From Amycolatopsis oliviviridis (GTDB lineage Bacteria; Actinomycetota; Actinomycetes; Mycobacteriales; Pseudonocardiaceae), in NCBI RefSeq assembly GCF_014654365.1, contig NZ_BNAY01000003.1, forward strand, positions 868,001 to 932,000: a DNA stretch of 64,000 nucleotides, in the 5' to 3' direction. Shown in pieces: positions 27,443 to 34,290 of the stretch. The stretch's first letter is position 1. Each line of letters starts with the position of its first letter. The notes beneath the pieces were generated by a model. It was not told the DNA's origin. It was given only the letters and a program-made list of their open reading frames with translations, and made no database searches. Both the position numbers and the translations under genes were made by a program.

Positions 27443-27756
27443 GGGTTCCTCCGGTTCGGCGGGATACGGGTTAACCTGCTGCTGGTCGTGCCCCTGTGGC
27501 CGTCCTGTCGGGCGTCGCGGCCGTGGACACGGAGAAGACGGGCACGGCGAGCGCTGCGGGATCGGAGAACTACATCCCCCATGCGTGCCACTCCACCAGC
27601 ATGGGCCGCATCGGTTCCCGGCAATAGAGTATGGCGATTACTCTAGTGCTCCCCGATGTTTCGAATCCCGAAGTCGATCTTGTTGCCATTCGGCGCATTC
27701 GGCGGACGCGACGGGTCGGCCGAATGGACGGTGCACGTCTGTCTACTTAGGACAGA
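27443..27756. other. 314-nt gap upstream of mbtH; promoter region of the NRPS/PKS operon
   Basis: No gene is recognised here. The interval separates mbtH from the 3' end of a minus-strand MFS gene. It must hold the promoter of the biosynthetic operon and contains the perfect inverted repeat described at 27625-27645. Confidence 0.65.
27625..27645. promoter_or_regulatory. Inverted repeat upstream of mbtH, candidate operator
   Basis: TAGAGTA (27625-27631) and TACTCTA (27639-27645) form a perfect 7-bp inverted repeat separated by 7 nt, giving two half-sites of AT-rich sequence in a GC-rich genome. It lies about 180 nt upstream of the mbtH start. It may be the site of the LuxR-type regulator or another dimeric factor. 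Confidence 0.45.
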
Positions 27757-28989
27757 TCAGCGTGCGGCGACGGCGGCCGCCGCCAAGGCGGCCGCGAAAA
27801 GCAGGTACGAGGCGAACAGGCCGGTGCCGGAAGAACTCAGCGCGCCGCCGACGGCCCGGCCGAGCAGTTGCCCGACGCATTCCGCGGTGATGACGGCGGT
27901 CGCGAGTTCCGCGGCGGGGAAACCGTTCGAGTCCGCGGTCGTTGCTCTGATGTAGAGGCCCGGATAAGCCAGTCCGACGCCGATTCCCGCGAGCGTCCAG
28001 GCGACGAGGGCCACCGGGAACGAACCGCCGAAAGCGACGGCGGCGGTGCCGAGGGCGGTCAGGCTCAGGCCTATCACGGGAAACCGCGGCGAGGCGAATT
28101 TCGTGGCCACCAGACTGGTCAGCGCCCAGCCCAGCGGGGCGGCGCTCAGGACGATCGCCGCCTGCCCGAGGCTCACCTGGAACCCGGTCGTCAGCAGAAC
28201 GGTGATCAGGCTGTCCGCACCGAAATAGCCGATCGCGAACAGCACCATCGCGCCGAGCGCGGCCGGTATCCCCGGCCGGAGGCGCGCGGTTCCTTCCGGC
28301 AGGATCGCGATCATCCCGGCGACGGTGATCGCCGCCCCGGCCAGCGCGAGCGGCCACCGGCCCGCGCTGAACACGACACACGCCGCGCCCAGCGGCACCG
28401 AAAGAGTCCGCAGCAGCGGGCGCGGCGCCTCGGCGGAGGGCGGGTCGCCGCGAGTGGCACGAACGACCAGCAACCGCCCGAAAAGGACGAACGGCACCGG
28501 CAACACCAGGGTCCACCGCCAGCCCACGAGGTGTTCGAGACCGAGGGTGGCGGCCGGGCCGATCAGGGCGGGCAGGATCCACATCGCCGAGGACGCCGCG
28601 ACCACGCGGATCCGCAGCCGGTCGTCGAGATGCCGGATCGCCGAGCTGACCCCGAAAACCGCGAGCAGACCGCTGGCGAGCCCGGCGGAGAACTGGCCGA
28701 GCGCGAACATCCACGCCGTCCGCGACACGGCGGCCAGGAACAGCCCGCCGAGGTAGGCGATCATCCCGGCGGCGAGGGTGCCGCGAGGACCGAGACGGCC
28801 GAGAACCCGGCTCGCCAAGGGAAGCGCGACGAACAGGCCCAGCGTCGAGCCGGCGATCAAAAGACCGAGACTGTCCCTCGCGTCGAGTTCGGCGGCGACG
28901 ACGGGCAGCAGGGTGGACGCGACGAAACCGGTGACCGCGGCCGCGAACTCGAGCGCGACGATGCCGACGGCCAGCCGGATCCCGGTCAT
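27757..28989 (-). CDS. MFS transporter (12 TM type)
   Basis: A 410-residue membrane protein with about 12 hydrophobic segments; LPLASRVLGRLGPRG is a motif A-like loop after TM2. The substrate is unknown. I chose the ATG at 28989, where the first TM begins (MTGIRLAVGIVALEF); it overlaps the stop of the VOC gene as ATGA. Together with the VOC and ribbon-helix-helix genes it forms a three-gene overlapping operon, which suggests a small self-contained resistance unit. Confidence 0.82.
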   Translation of the reverse strand: MTGIRLAVGIVALEFAAAVTGFVASTLLPVVAAELDARDSLGLLIAGSTLGLFVALPLASRVLGRLGPRGTLAAGMIAYLGGLFLAAVSRTAWMFALGQFSAGLASGLLAVFGVSSAIRHLDDRLRIRVVAASSAMWILPALIGPAATLGLEHLVGWRWTLVLPVPFVLFGRLLVVRATRGDPPSAEAPRPLLRTLSVPLGAACVVFSAGRWPLALAGAAITVAGMIAILPEGTARLRPGIPAALGAMVLFAIGYFGADSLITVLLTTGFQVSLGQAAIVLSAAPLGWALTSLVATKFASPRFPVIGLSLTALGTAAVAFGGSFPVALVAWTLAGIGVGLAYPGLYIRATTADSNGFPAAELATAVITAECVGQLLGRAVGGALSSSGTGLFASYLLFAAALAAAAVAAR

Positions 28990-29333
28990 GTGTAGAGGTC
29001 TCGCTCGTAGAGGTTGAGCTGCACCCAGACCCCGTCGGGATCCTGGACGCGCATCGAGTACCCGTGGCTTTCGTCCATCGTCGGCCCGGGCTCGAATCCG
29101 GCCGCCCGCAGGCGTTCCGCGACGTCCTCCAGCGGTTCGCCGACCTCGAAGGCCAGCTCGCAGCGGCCCACGTCCTCGCCGGACGCCTGGTGGATCGCCA
29201 GTATCCCGCCCTCGGCGGGCAGTTCGACCCAGCCGCCGGGGCGCGACACCGAACCGGTCCGCAGGCCGAGCGCCTCGTAGAACCGCTTCATCGCCGCGAC
29301 GTCGGAGCTGTAGCGGATCGGCATGACCTTCAT
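28986..29333 (-). CDS. VOC-family (glyoxalase/bleomycin-resistance fold) protein
   Basis: A 115-residue single VOC protein: IRYSSDVAAMKRFYEALGL begins the first beta-alpha-beta-beta-beta unit, and VQDPDGVWVQLNLYER ends the second. Such proteins either bind and sequester drugs or act as metal-dependent lyases and dioxygenases. It overlaps both neighbours by 3-4 nt, downstream of a ribbon-helix-helix gene and upstream of an MFS transporter. Confidence 0.8.
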   Translation of the reverse strand: MKVMPIRYSSDVAAMKRFYEALGLRTGSVSRPGGWVELPAEGGILAIHQASGEDVGRCELAFEVGEPLEDVAERLRAAGFEPGPTMDESHGYSMRVQDPDGVWVQLNLYERDLYT

Positions 29334-29488
29334 CGTTCGCGTTCCTCACTGGTCCGCAGGTAGTCCTCCAGCACCCGTTCGACGAACGACGAGAGCGACT
29401 CGTCGGCGTCGACGGACGCGTGCTTCACCCGCTTGATGAGGTCGGGCGGCAGGTAGACGTTGAATTGCCGTTTCTCGACCCGGTCCAT
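29330..29488 (-). CDS. Small ribbon-helix-helix (CopG/Arc-like) protein
   Basis: A 52-residue frame begins ATG at 29488 and reads MDRVEKRQFNVYLPPDL followed by two helices and SLSSFVERVLEDYL. This beta-strand plus two-helix layout is the ribbon-helix-helix DNA-binding fold. The stop overlaps the VOC start (29330-29333). It probably autoregulates the RHH-VOC-MFS operon. No toxin partner is adjacent on this strand, so an antitoxin role is less likely. Confidence 0.7.
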   Translation of the reverse strand: MDRVEKRQFNVYLPPDLIKRVKHASVDADESLSSFVERVLEDYLRTSEERER

Positions 29489-29492
29489 GCTC

Positions 29493-29503
29493 GCATGCTA
29501 GCA
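29493..29503. promoter_or_regulatory. Palindromic site upstream of the RHH gene
   Basis: The overlapping palindromes GCATGC (29493-29498) and TGCTAGCA (29496-29503) lie immediately upstream of the ribbon-helix-helix start codon. A short palindrome at the promoter fits an autoregulatory RHH operator. Confidence 0.35.
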
Positions 29504-29533
29504 AATGAGCACAAGCGGACGGCACCCTGAAAC

Positions 29534-29613
29534 GGTGACACCAACCGCTCACCTAGTTGCTGCATGATGCATGGTGCCGCTACAGTGGGTCACCAAATCA
29601 CGCAAGTGGTGAT
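29534..29613. promoter_or_regulatory. Inverted repeats upstream of the HicA-like/SecB-like cassette
   Basis: Two inverted repeats with related half-sites occur: GGTGA (29534-29538) with TCACC (29549-29553), and ATCAC (29597-29601) with GTGAT (29609-29613). They precede the cassette starting at 29694 and are candidate sites for its HTH protein. Confidence 0.35.
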
Positions 29614-29693
29614 GAGTCGTGCGCGAAGAGTAGTTACTCAGACTCGCTGAAGAGGCGTTGACCACAAGGCCAGCCGAGGGGGAAGGGTAGTCG

Positions 29694-29948
29694 TTGGGCA
29701 CCCGCTACCACGACAAACCGGAACTGAATGAGGTCATCAAGGAGCTTGTCGAGGAGCACGACTGGACCATCCGTCCCGGCGGCCACGGCTTTGTGCTGAT
29801 GTGCCCGTGCGGATACGACTCGATCTCAGTACCCCACACTCCGCCGAACGTCGGCAATGCCGCTCGTCGGCTGCGTCGACGTGCGGATCTGTGCCCCGAT
29901 CGACACGCCAACACGCCCCGACCCCTGCCCAAGGGCCGATCGAGTTAA
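29694..29948 (+). CDS. HicA-like putative toxin
   Basis: An 84-residue protein starting TTG after GAGGGGGAAGGG. The order of HDWTIRPGGHGFVLMCPCG and ISVPHTPPNVGNAARRLRRRA resembles HicA: a strand with Trp/Arg, a G-x-H motif (His31 here) and a final helix preceded by a VP-H-x-P stretch. HicA toxins cleave mRNA with that histidine. An extra CPC (Cys37, Cys39) and CPDRH (Cys67, His71) could bind zinc, which is unusual for HicA. It heads a three-gene operon with an HTH protein and a SecB-like protein. The family call is by eye and moderate. Confidence 0.5.
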   Translation: MGTRYHDKPELNEVIKELVEEHDWTIRPGGHGFVLMCPCGYDSISVPHTPPNVGNAARRLRRRADLCPDRHANTPRPLPKGRSS

Positions 29949-30011
29949 GCCTGTTTCACTCCCGAAACAGACGTGGTACGTTGGGTTACAGCGCTGACCA
30001 AGGAGGGTGTA

Positions 30012-30647
30012 ATGGGTCAGTATGAGTTGATCTTCAGTATCGATCGCCTCGAAGAGGAGCACGCCTTCGAGATTTCCAACACGATCGACGTCATGTACAG
30101 CGAACACGGCAGAACGAGTTTGCTGACAGTCACCAGCGAAGGCGATACGGCCTTGACAGCCGCCACGGACGTGGTCGCGCAGCTTGAGACCCAGTTCGGC
30201 GTCATCATTCACCGTGCCTATGAAGACCTGGTCACAAAAGCTGACATCGCCGGGCGAGCCGGCGCCACAGTACAAGCCGTCGGCCAGTGGGTTCGCGGTG
30301 TTCGCCGGAAAGAACTGCCGTTTCCCGAACCATTCAATCTGGTCAGTGGCGGCGTTTGGCTTTGGGCAGATGTCAACGAATGGCTTCGAGAAGCGGGCAA
30401 GACTTACGATGATGAGGTCCTGCACCCGAATCACGACGATCTCGAACTGATCAACGCGTGGCTACGAACTCGGACATCCAGCCAGCCGTCTCGACGCATC
30501 AATCTGATACGCCTCGGCTCGGCCACAAGTGAGCAGAACGGTGTCCAGTTCACTGCCTCGGCTCAATCCACGCGTGGAGTGCACGCTTCGGCCGTTCGCG
30601 CTCCCGACGTTGTCTGGACCCGCGCCGACTATGAAATGGCAGGCTAG
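30012..30647 (+). CDS. HTH protein, putative antitoxin with C-terminal extension
   Basis: A 211-residue protein with ATG at 30012 behind AGGAGGG. The N-terminal 70 residues look like a small alpha/beta domain, followed by VTKADIAGRAGATVQAVGQWVRG, a helix-turn-helix near residues 76-100, and a WLWADVNEWL helix. The last 65 residues are low in predicted structure and end with VVWTRADYEMAG. In toxin-antitoxin-chaperone systems the antitoxin carries a C-terminal chaperone-addiction segment with aromatic residues, which this tail could be. It sits between the HicA-like and SecB-like genes. Confidence 0.55.
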   Translation: MGQYELIFSIDRLEEEHAFEISNTIDVMYSEHGRTSLLTVTSEGDTALTAATDVVAQLETQFGVIIHRAYEDLVTKADIAGRAGATVQAVGQWVRGVRRKELPFPEPFNLVSGGVWLWADVNEWLREAGKTYDDEVLHPNHDDLELINAWLRTRTSSQPSRRINLIRLGSATSEQNGVQFTASAQSTRGVHASAVRAPDVVWTRADYEMAG

Positions 30648-30652
30648 CCGGA

Positions 30653-31162
30653 ATGAAGTCGGTCACCACAGGCCGCGACTTGCTCAACCTGCTCGATCTT
30701 GTCAATGTGCAGTTCTACGAGGTCAGCGCCAGGCTCGATTCAGGTTTTCCGGCCGGTGTCGCTGCGGCGATCAGCAGCGGTGACACCGGCGCGGACCAGG
30801 ACTCGGCCACGAACGAAGAGCAGGAAACCGGCCAAAGCGACCCGCAGTTCTGGACGTTTTTCGTCCATGTCGACAACACGAGCGTCAATCTCCGGGGCCG
30901 CTTGACGATCAATGCTCCAGATGCCGGGTATGCCGTCGATGCCGCTGTCTTCTATACAGCCAAAGAAGAAGTGACCATCGACCGCGAAGCGCTGGAGGAA
31001 TTTCTCAATCGAGCAGCCATGATTGCGCTCTATCCCTTTGTCCGTGAAGCTCTGCATGAGGCTGGCCGTAAGATCGGGGCAAATCCGCCATTACTCGGGA
31101 TCTACGACCCTCAAGAAATCCAGATCCGGCTCAGCGATCCAGTTTCCGCGCAGTCTGACTAG
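30653..31162 (+). CDS. SecB-like chaperone
   Basis: A 169-residue protein. NVQFYEVSARLDSGF, the strands around FWTFFVHVDNTSVNLRGRL, and especially ALYPFVREALHEAGRKIGAN with PPLLGIYD match the SecB fold, where FPYARE...ISDLVSRGGFPPL is conserved. Actinobacteria lack the general SecB export chaperone; their SecB-like proteins, such as Rv1957 of M. tuberculosis, protect the antitoxin of a TA pair. It follows the HTH gene by 5 nt. The central acidic loop (about residues 43-62) is an insertion. Confidence 0.65.
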   Translation: MKSVTTGRDLLNLLDLVNVQFYEVSARLDSGFPAGVAAAISSGDTGADQDSATNEEQETGQSDPQFWTFFVHVDNTSVNLRGRLTINAPDAGYAVDAAVFYTAKEEVTIDREALEEFLNRAAMIALYPFVREALHEAGRKIGANPPLLGIYDPQEIQIRLSDPVSAQSD

Positions 31163-31196
31163 TCGATTTTTCTTTTTGCGGACGCAATGACGCACT

Positions 31197-32339
31197 TCAA
31201 TGGTTGCGATCCATGAGCACAAGCGGGATGGTGACCAGCGCCAGGGCCGCACCGATCCACGGGATGACGCTCAGCGAAGCCCCCAGGTCCAGTGCCCCGG
31301 CGGCGAAGGCCGGGGTGAGGCTGATGCCCAGCTGGAAGGCGGAGACCGTGGTCGCGCCGGCGAGGGTCGGGGCGGACGCGGCGATCGTGAACACCCGCCC
31401 GTAGAGCGCCGGGTTGATCACGAAGGCCGCCACTCCCAGCAGGAACACCAGCGGCACGACGACCCACGCGGAATCCGCGAAGAGGGCGAGCAGCGCGGAG
31501 AACACCACGATGCCGAGAACCCCGCCGAGCAGGGCGTGACGCGGGCGCCGGTCGGAGATCCGGCCGCCGACGGAAAGCCCGGCGAAGGCGCCGATCCCGA
31601 ACAGGGCGAGGACGGCGGGGATCCACACCGCGGGCAGGACGTCCGCCAGCATCGCCGACAGGTAGTTGAAGGACACCATGTACGCGGCGGTGCTCAGGAT
31701 CGTGACGGCGTAGACGCCCCACAGGCGCCAAGAACGCAGGGCGCGCACCTCACCCGAAAGACTCGGGGCGGCGGACGCGGTGGCGGGCAGGCCGACGGCG
31801 CAGGCGACCACGCCCAGGACGGTGAGCGCCACGACGCCCCAGAATCCGCCGGTCCAGTCCGTGAGGTTGCTGAGCAGGGTGCCCGCCGGTCCCCCGGCCA
31901 CCATGGCGACGCTGAGCCCGGCGACGACGACGCCGGAAGCGCGGGCGTTGCGGTCGGGTGTCACCAGGCTGATCGCGGTCACCGCGGCGACGGCGAAGAA
32001 GCCGGCGTAGGCGAGTCCGGCGACGAACCGGGTGACCATCAGGGTCCAGTAGTCGTCGGCGAGCAGACCGGTCGCGATGGCGGCGGCGAAGACGGCTTGC
32101 GTGATCATCAGCGCCGTCCGCCGCGGCCATTTCAGGCTGAGCACGGCGAACGGTGGACCGCCCAGGACGACGCCGAGGGCGAACGCGGTGATGAGGGCGC
32201 CCGCGGAAGACAGGGAGACGCCGAGGTCCGCGGCGGCCGAGGGCAGGACCCCGGCCATCAGAAACTCGGCGCTCCCCATCGCGAACAGGCTGAAGGAGAG
32301 GAGGTAGACCCCGATGGGGAGCCGCTGGGTTTCGATCAT
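31197..32339 (-). CDS. MFS transporter, DHA1 family
   Basis: A 380-residue 12-TM transporter beginning at MIETQRLPIGVYLLSFSLFAMG, with SAEFLMAGVLPSAAADLGVSLS typical of the arabinose-efflux/DHA1 branch. Longer readings upstream overlap the divergent promoter, so the ATG at 32339 is preferred. It is divergent from an XRE-cupin regulator across 77 nt containing an inverted repeat, so it is probably controlled by that regulator. The substrate is unknown. Confidence 0.85.
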   Translation of the reverse strand: MIETQRLPIGVYLLSFSLFAMGSAEFLMAGVLPSAAADLGVSLSSAGALITAFALGVVLGGPPFAVLSLKWPRRTALMITQAVFAAAIATGLLADDYWTLMVTRFVAGLAYAGFFAVAAVTAISLVTPDRNARASGVVVAGLSVAMVAGGPAGTLLSNLTDWTGGFWGVVALTVLGVVACAVGLPATASAAPSLSGEVRALRSWRLWGVYAVTILSTAAYMVSFNYLSAMLADVLPAVWIPAVLALFGIGAFAGLSVGGRISDRRPRHALLGGVLGIVVFSALLALFADSAWVVVPLVFLLGVAAFVINPALYGRVFTIAASAPTLAGATTVSAFQLGISLTPAFAAGALDLGASLSVIPWIGAALALVTIPLVLMDRNH

Positions 32340-32366
32340 GGCGCCAGCGTCGGCGCCTTCTGGCTG

Positions 32367-32390
32367 TTTCGGCAAAGAACATTGCCGGAA
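32367..32390. promoter_or_regulatory. Inverted repeat between MFS and XRE-cupin genes
   Basis: TTTCGGCAA (32367-32375) and TTGCCGGAA (32382-32390) form a 9-bp inverted repeat with one mismatch and a 6-nt spacer, centred in the divergent promoter. It is a likely operator for the XRE-family regulator. Confidence 0.5.
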
Positions 32391-32416
32391 TCGGGACGAG
32401 CTGCTGTGCTGGCCCG

Positions 32417-32974
32417 ATGGCGAGCCAACCCACCGTCACCGCGGCGATCGAGCTGATCGCGCCCCGTCTGCGCCGCGCCCGGGAGAAGAAGGGCACGACG
32501 CTGGTGGAGCTCAGCCGCGCCACCGGCATCTCCACCAGCACCCTGTCCCGGCTCGAATCCGGGCAGCGGAAACCGAGCCTCGAACTGGTGCTGCCGGTCG
32601 TCGCCGCGCTGGGCGTGCGCGTCGACGAGATCGTGTCGTCACCGAGGGTGCTCGAACCGCCCGAGGACGGCCGCGTCCTCATCCCGCTCACCCGGCACGA
32701 GAACGGGCCCCGCGCTTACAAGATGACGATCCCGGCGGGCGACGACGAACCCCGCCCGCGCACGCACACCGGCCGCGAATGGCTCTACGTGCTGCGGGGC
32801 AGGCTCCGGCTCGTGCTCGGCGACCAGGACGTCGTCCTCGGCCCCGGTGAGGCGGCCGAGTTCGACTGCCGGACGCCGCATTGGTTCGGCGCCACCGGCC
32901 GCGGGCGGGTCGAGGTGCTCAGCCTCTTCGGTGAGCAGGGCGAACGGGTCCACGTCCGCGCCCGCACCCGGTGA
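32417..32974 (+). CDS. XRE-family regulator with cupin domain
   Basis: A 185-residue protein. The N-terminal 70 residues are a classic XRE helix-turn-helix (LRRAREKKGTTLVELSRATG, STSTLSRLESGQRKPSLEL). The C-terminal part is a cupin barrel: EWLYVLRGRLRLVLGDQDVVLGPGEAAEFDC followed by PHWFGATG. The cupin presumably binds a small-molecule effector. It diverges from the DHA1 transporter, suggesting local control of that pump. Confidence 0.9.
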   Translation: MASQPTVTAAIELIAPRLRRAREKKGTTLVELSRATGISTSTLSRLESGQRKPSLELVLPVVAALGVRVDEIVSSPRVLEPPEDGRVLIPLTRHENGPRAYKMTIPAGDDEPRPRTHTGREWLYVLRGRLRLVLGDQDVVLGPGEAAEFDCRTPHWFGATGRGRVEVLSLFGEQGERVHVRARTR

Positions 32975-32976
32975 GG

Positions 32977-33384
32977 TCAGACGCGCTGCTGGATACGGAT
33001 CAGGTTCCCGGCCGGGTCGCGGACGGCGCCGTCCCGCAGGCCGTACGGCTGGTCGGTCGGCTCCTGGATGATCTCGGCGTTGCCGTCGGCGAGGTGCTTG
33101 AAGAGGCCGTCGAGGTCGTCCGAGGAGAACAGGATGCCCGCGTACGTGCCCTTGGCCATCATCTCGCCGATGACGCGGCGCTCGTCCTCGGTGATGCCGG
33201 GATCGACCGCCGGCGGGTGCAGCACGATCGAAACGGGCTGCCCCGGCGGGCCGACGGTGATCCAGCGCATCCCCTCGTAACCGACGTCGTTGCGCACCTC
33301 GAAGCCGAGGAGGTCGCGGTAAAACGCGATGGCGGCTTCGGGGTCGGTCTGCGGAAGAAAGCTCCCGTGAATGGCGATGTCCAT
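32977..33384 (-). CDS. VOC-family protein
   Basis: A 135-residue VOC protein starting MDIAIHGSFLPQTDPEAAIAF, ending DPAGNLIRIQQRV. Such proteins are common as glyoxalase-like or resistance proteins; the substrate is unknown. A GTG three codons upstream is an alternative start. It ends 2 nt from the end of the convergent XRE-cupin gene. Confidence 0.8.
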   Translation of the reverse strand: MDIAIHGSFLPQTDPEAAIAFYRDLLGFEVRNDVGYEGMRWITVGPPGQPVSIVLHPPAVDPGITEDERRVIGEMMAKGTYAGILFSSDDLDGLFKHLADGNAEIIQEPTDQPYGLRDGAVRDPAGNLIRIQQRV

Positions 33385-33442
33385 GCCGGTCACGCTAGGT
33401 GAGACCGCTTTGCGGCGCTTCTCGATTCCTGATCGCCTCGGG

Positions 33443-33589
33443 TCACTCGATCGACGTCATGATCGTCATGGTCAGGGACTCCAGCGTCCCCTGGACGCCG
33501 TCGGACGAGGTCCGCACGGCCTCCAGGAACCGTTCGAGCTGCTCGGGGCTGAACCCGGCCAGCGGGGCGAGCGAAGGGTCGACGTTCAC
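33443..33589 (-). CDS. 48-residue peptide at the end of the YcaO/TfuA operon, candidate RiPP precursor
   Basis: A GTG at 33589 overlaps the tfuA-like stop (GTGA) and opens a 48-codon frame. The first part holds a helix-prone stretch FSPEQLERFLEAVRTSS, then the C-terminus GTLESLTMTIMTSIE, rich in Thr, Ser and Met. Small size, a helical leader-like part and a Ser/Thr-rich tail beside YcaO and TfuA fit a RiPP precursor. Against this, it is the last gene, whereas precursors usually come first and are strongly expressed; it could be a small accessory protein. Confidence 0.5.
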   Translation of the reverse strand: MNVDPSLAPLAGFSPEQLERFLEAVRTSSDGVQGTLESLTMTIMTSIE

Positions 33590-34281
33590 AGCGCACCTCG
33601 GTCTTCGACGGGTTTGATCTGTGGTTTGACGGCCGGGTCCAGGTGCTCCCGCATGGCCGCGAGGAGCAGCAGCGCGTCCTCGCGTTTCGTGTCGGGGGCG
33701 CCCGCGGCGAAGAACGCGGCGATCCTGGCGTACTCGTCCTCCGGGACCTCCCGGCGCAGCAGCATGAGCACGGTCCGGTTGACGCGTTGCGGGAAGTACA
33801 GCTCCTTGGCGATCTCCAGGAACCGCTCCCCCGTTTCGGGGGCGAACGCGCCCTGCTCGACGCCGGCGGCGATGGCGAACCGCATGTTCACCATCGGCTC
33901 CGACAACGCCGAGAGGTTCTCCTCGTCGTAGGTGACGGCGACCTCGTCGTCGGCGTCGATCCTCCCGGAGAAGTACTCCTCGTAGATCTTGCCGACGCCG
34001 ACCATGCCGAACGGCGAGCATTCCGCCGCGCGCAAGGCGCCCATGCTCGACGAGCCGAACATCGTGACGCCGCGGTCCATCGCTTCGAGCACCTCCTTCG
34101 GCGAGATGCACAGGCTCTGCAGGAAACGGCCGTCCACGATGCCGATCGCCTCGGGCGGCTCCGGCCGGGCCAGCAGTTCGGCGAGGTCGCCCCGTTTGAC
34201 CGGCGGCAGGAACTCGACGTCGAGTTCGGCCGAAGCCGACTCGAGGTCGATGCTCGGGCCGATGAAAACCACTGCGCGCAT
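33586..34281 (-). CDS. tfuA: TfuA-like protein
   Basis: A 231-residue TfuA-family protein; GIVDGRFLQSLCISPKEV and GVTMFGSSSMGALRAAE are the family hallmarks. TfuA was first found in trifolitoxin production and partners YcaO enzymes in making thioamides, probably in sulfur handling. The ATG at 34281 is 9 nt after the ycaO stop with GGAG in between, so the pair is cotranscribed. Confidence 0.92.
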   Translation of the reverse strand: MRAVVFIGPSIDLESASAELDVEFLPPVKRGDLAELLARPEPPEAIGIVDGRFLQSLCISPKEVLEAMDRGVTMFGSSSMGALRAAECSPFGMVGVGKIYEEYFSGRIDADDEVAVTYDEENLSALSEPMVNMRFAIAAGVEQGAFAPETGERFLEIAKELYFPQRVNRTVLMLLRREVPEDEYARIAAFFAAGAPDTKREDALLLLAAMREHLDPAVKPQIKPVEDRGAL

Positions 34282-34290
34282 GACGATCTC

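Noticed and set aside
29330..29488. RHH protein as antitoxin of the adjacent HicA-like gene
   Set aside because: It lies on the opposite strand in a VOC/MFS operon, and the HicA-like gene has its own downstream HTH partner.
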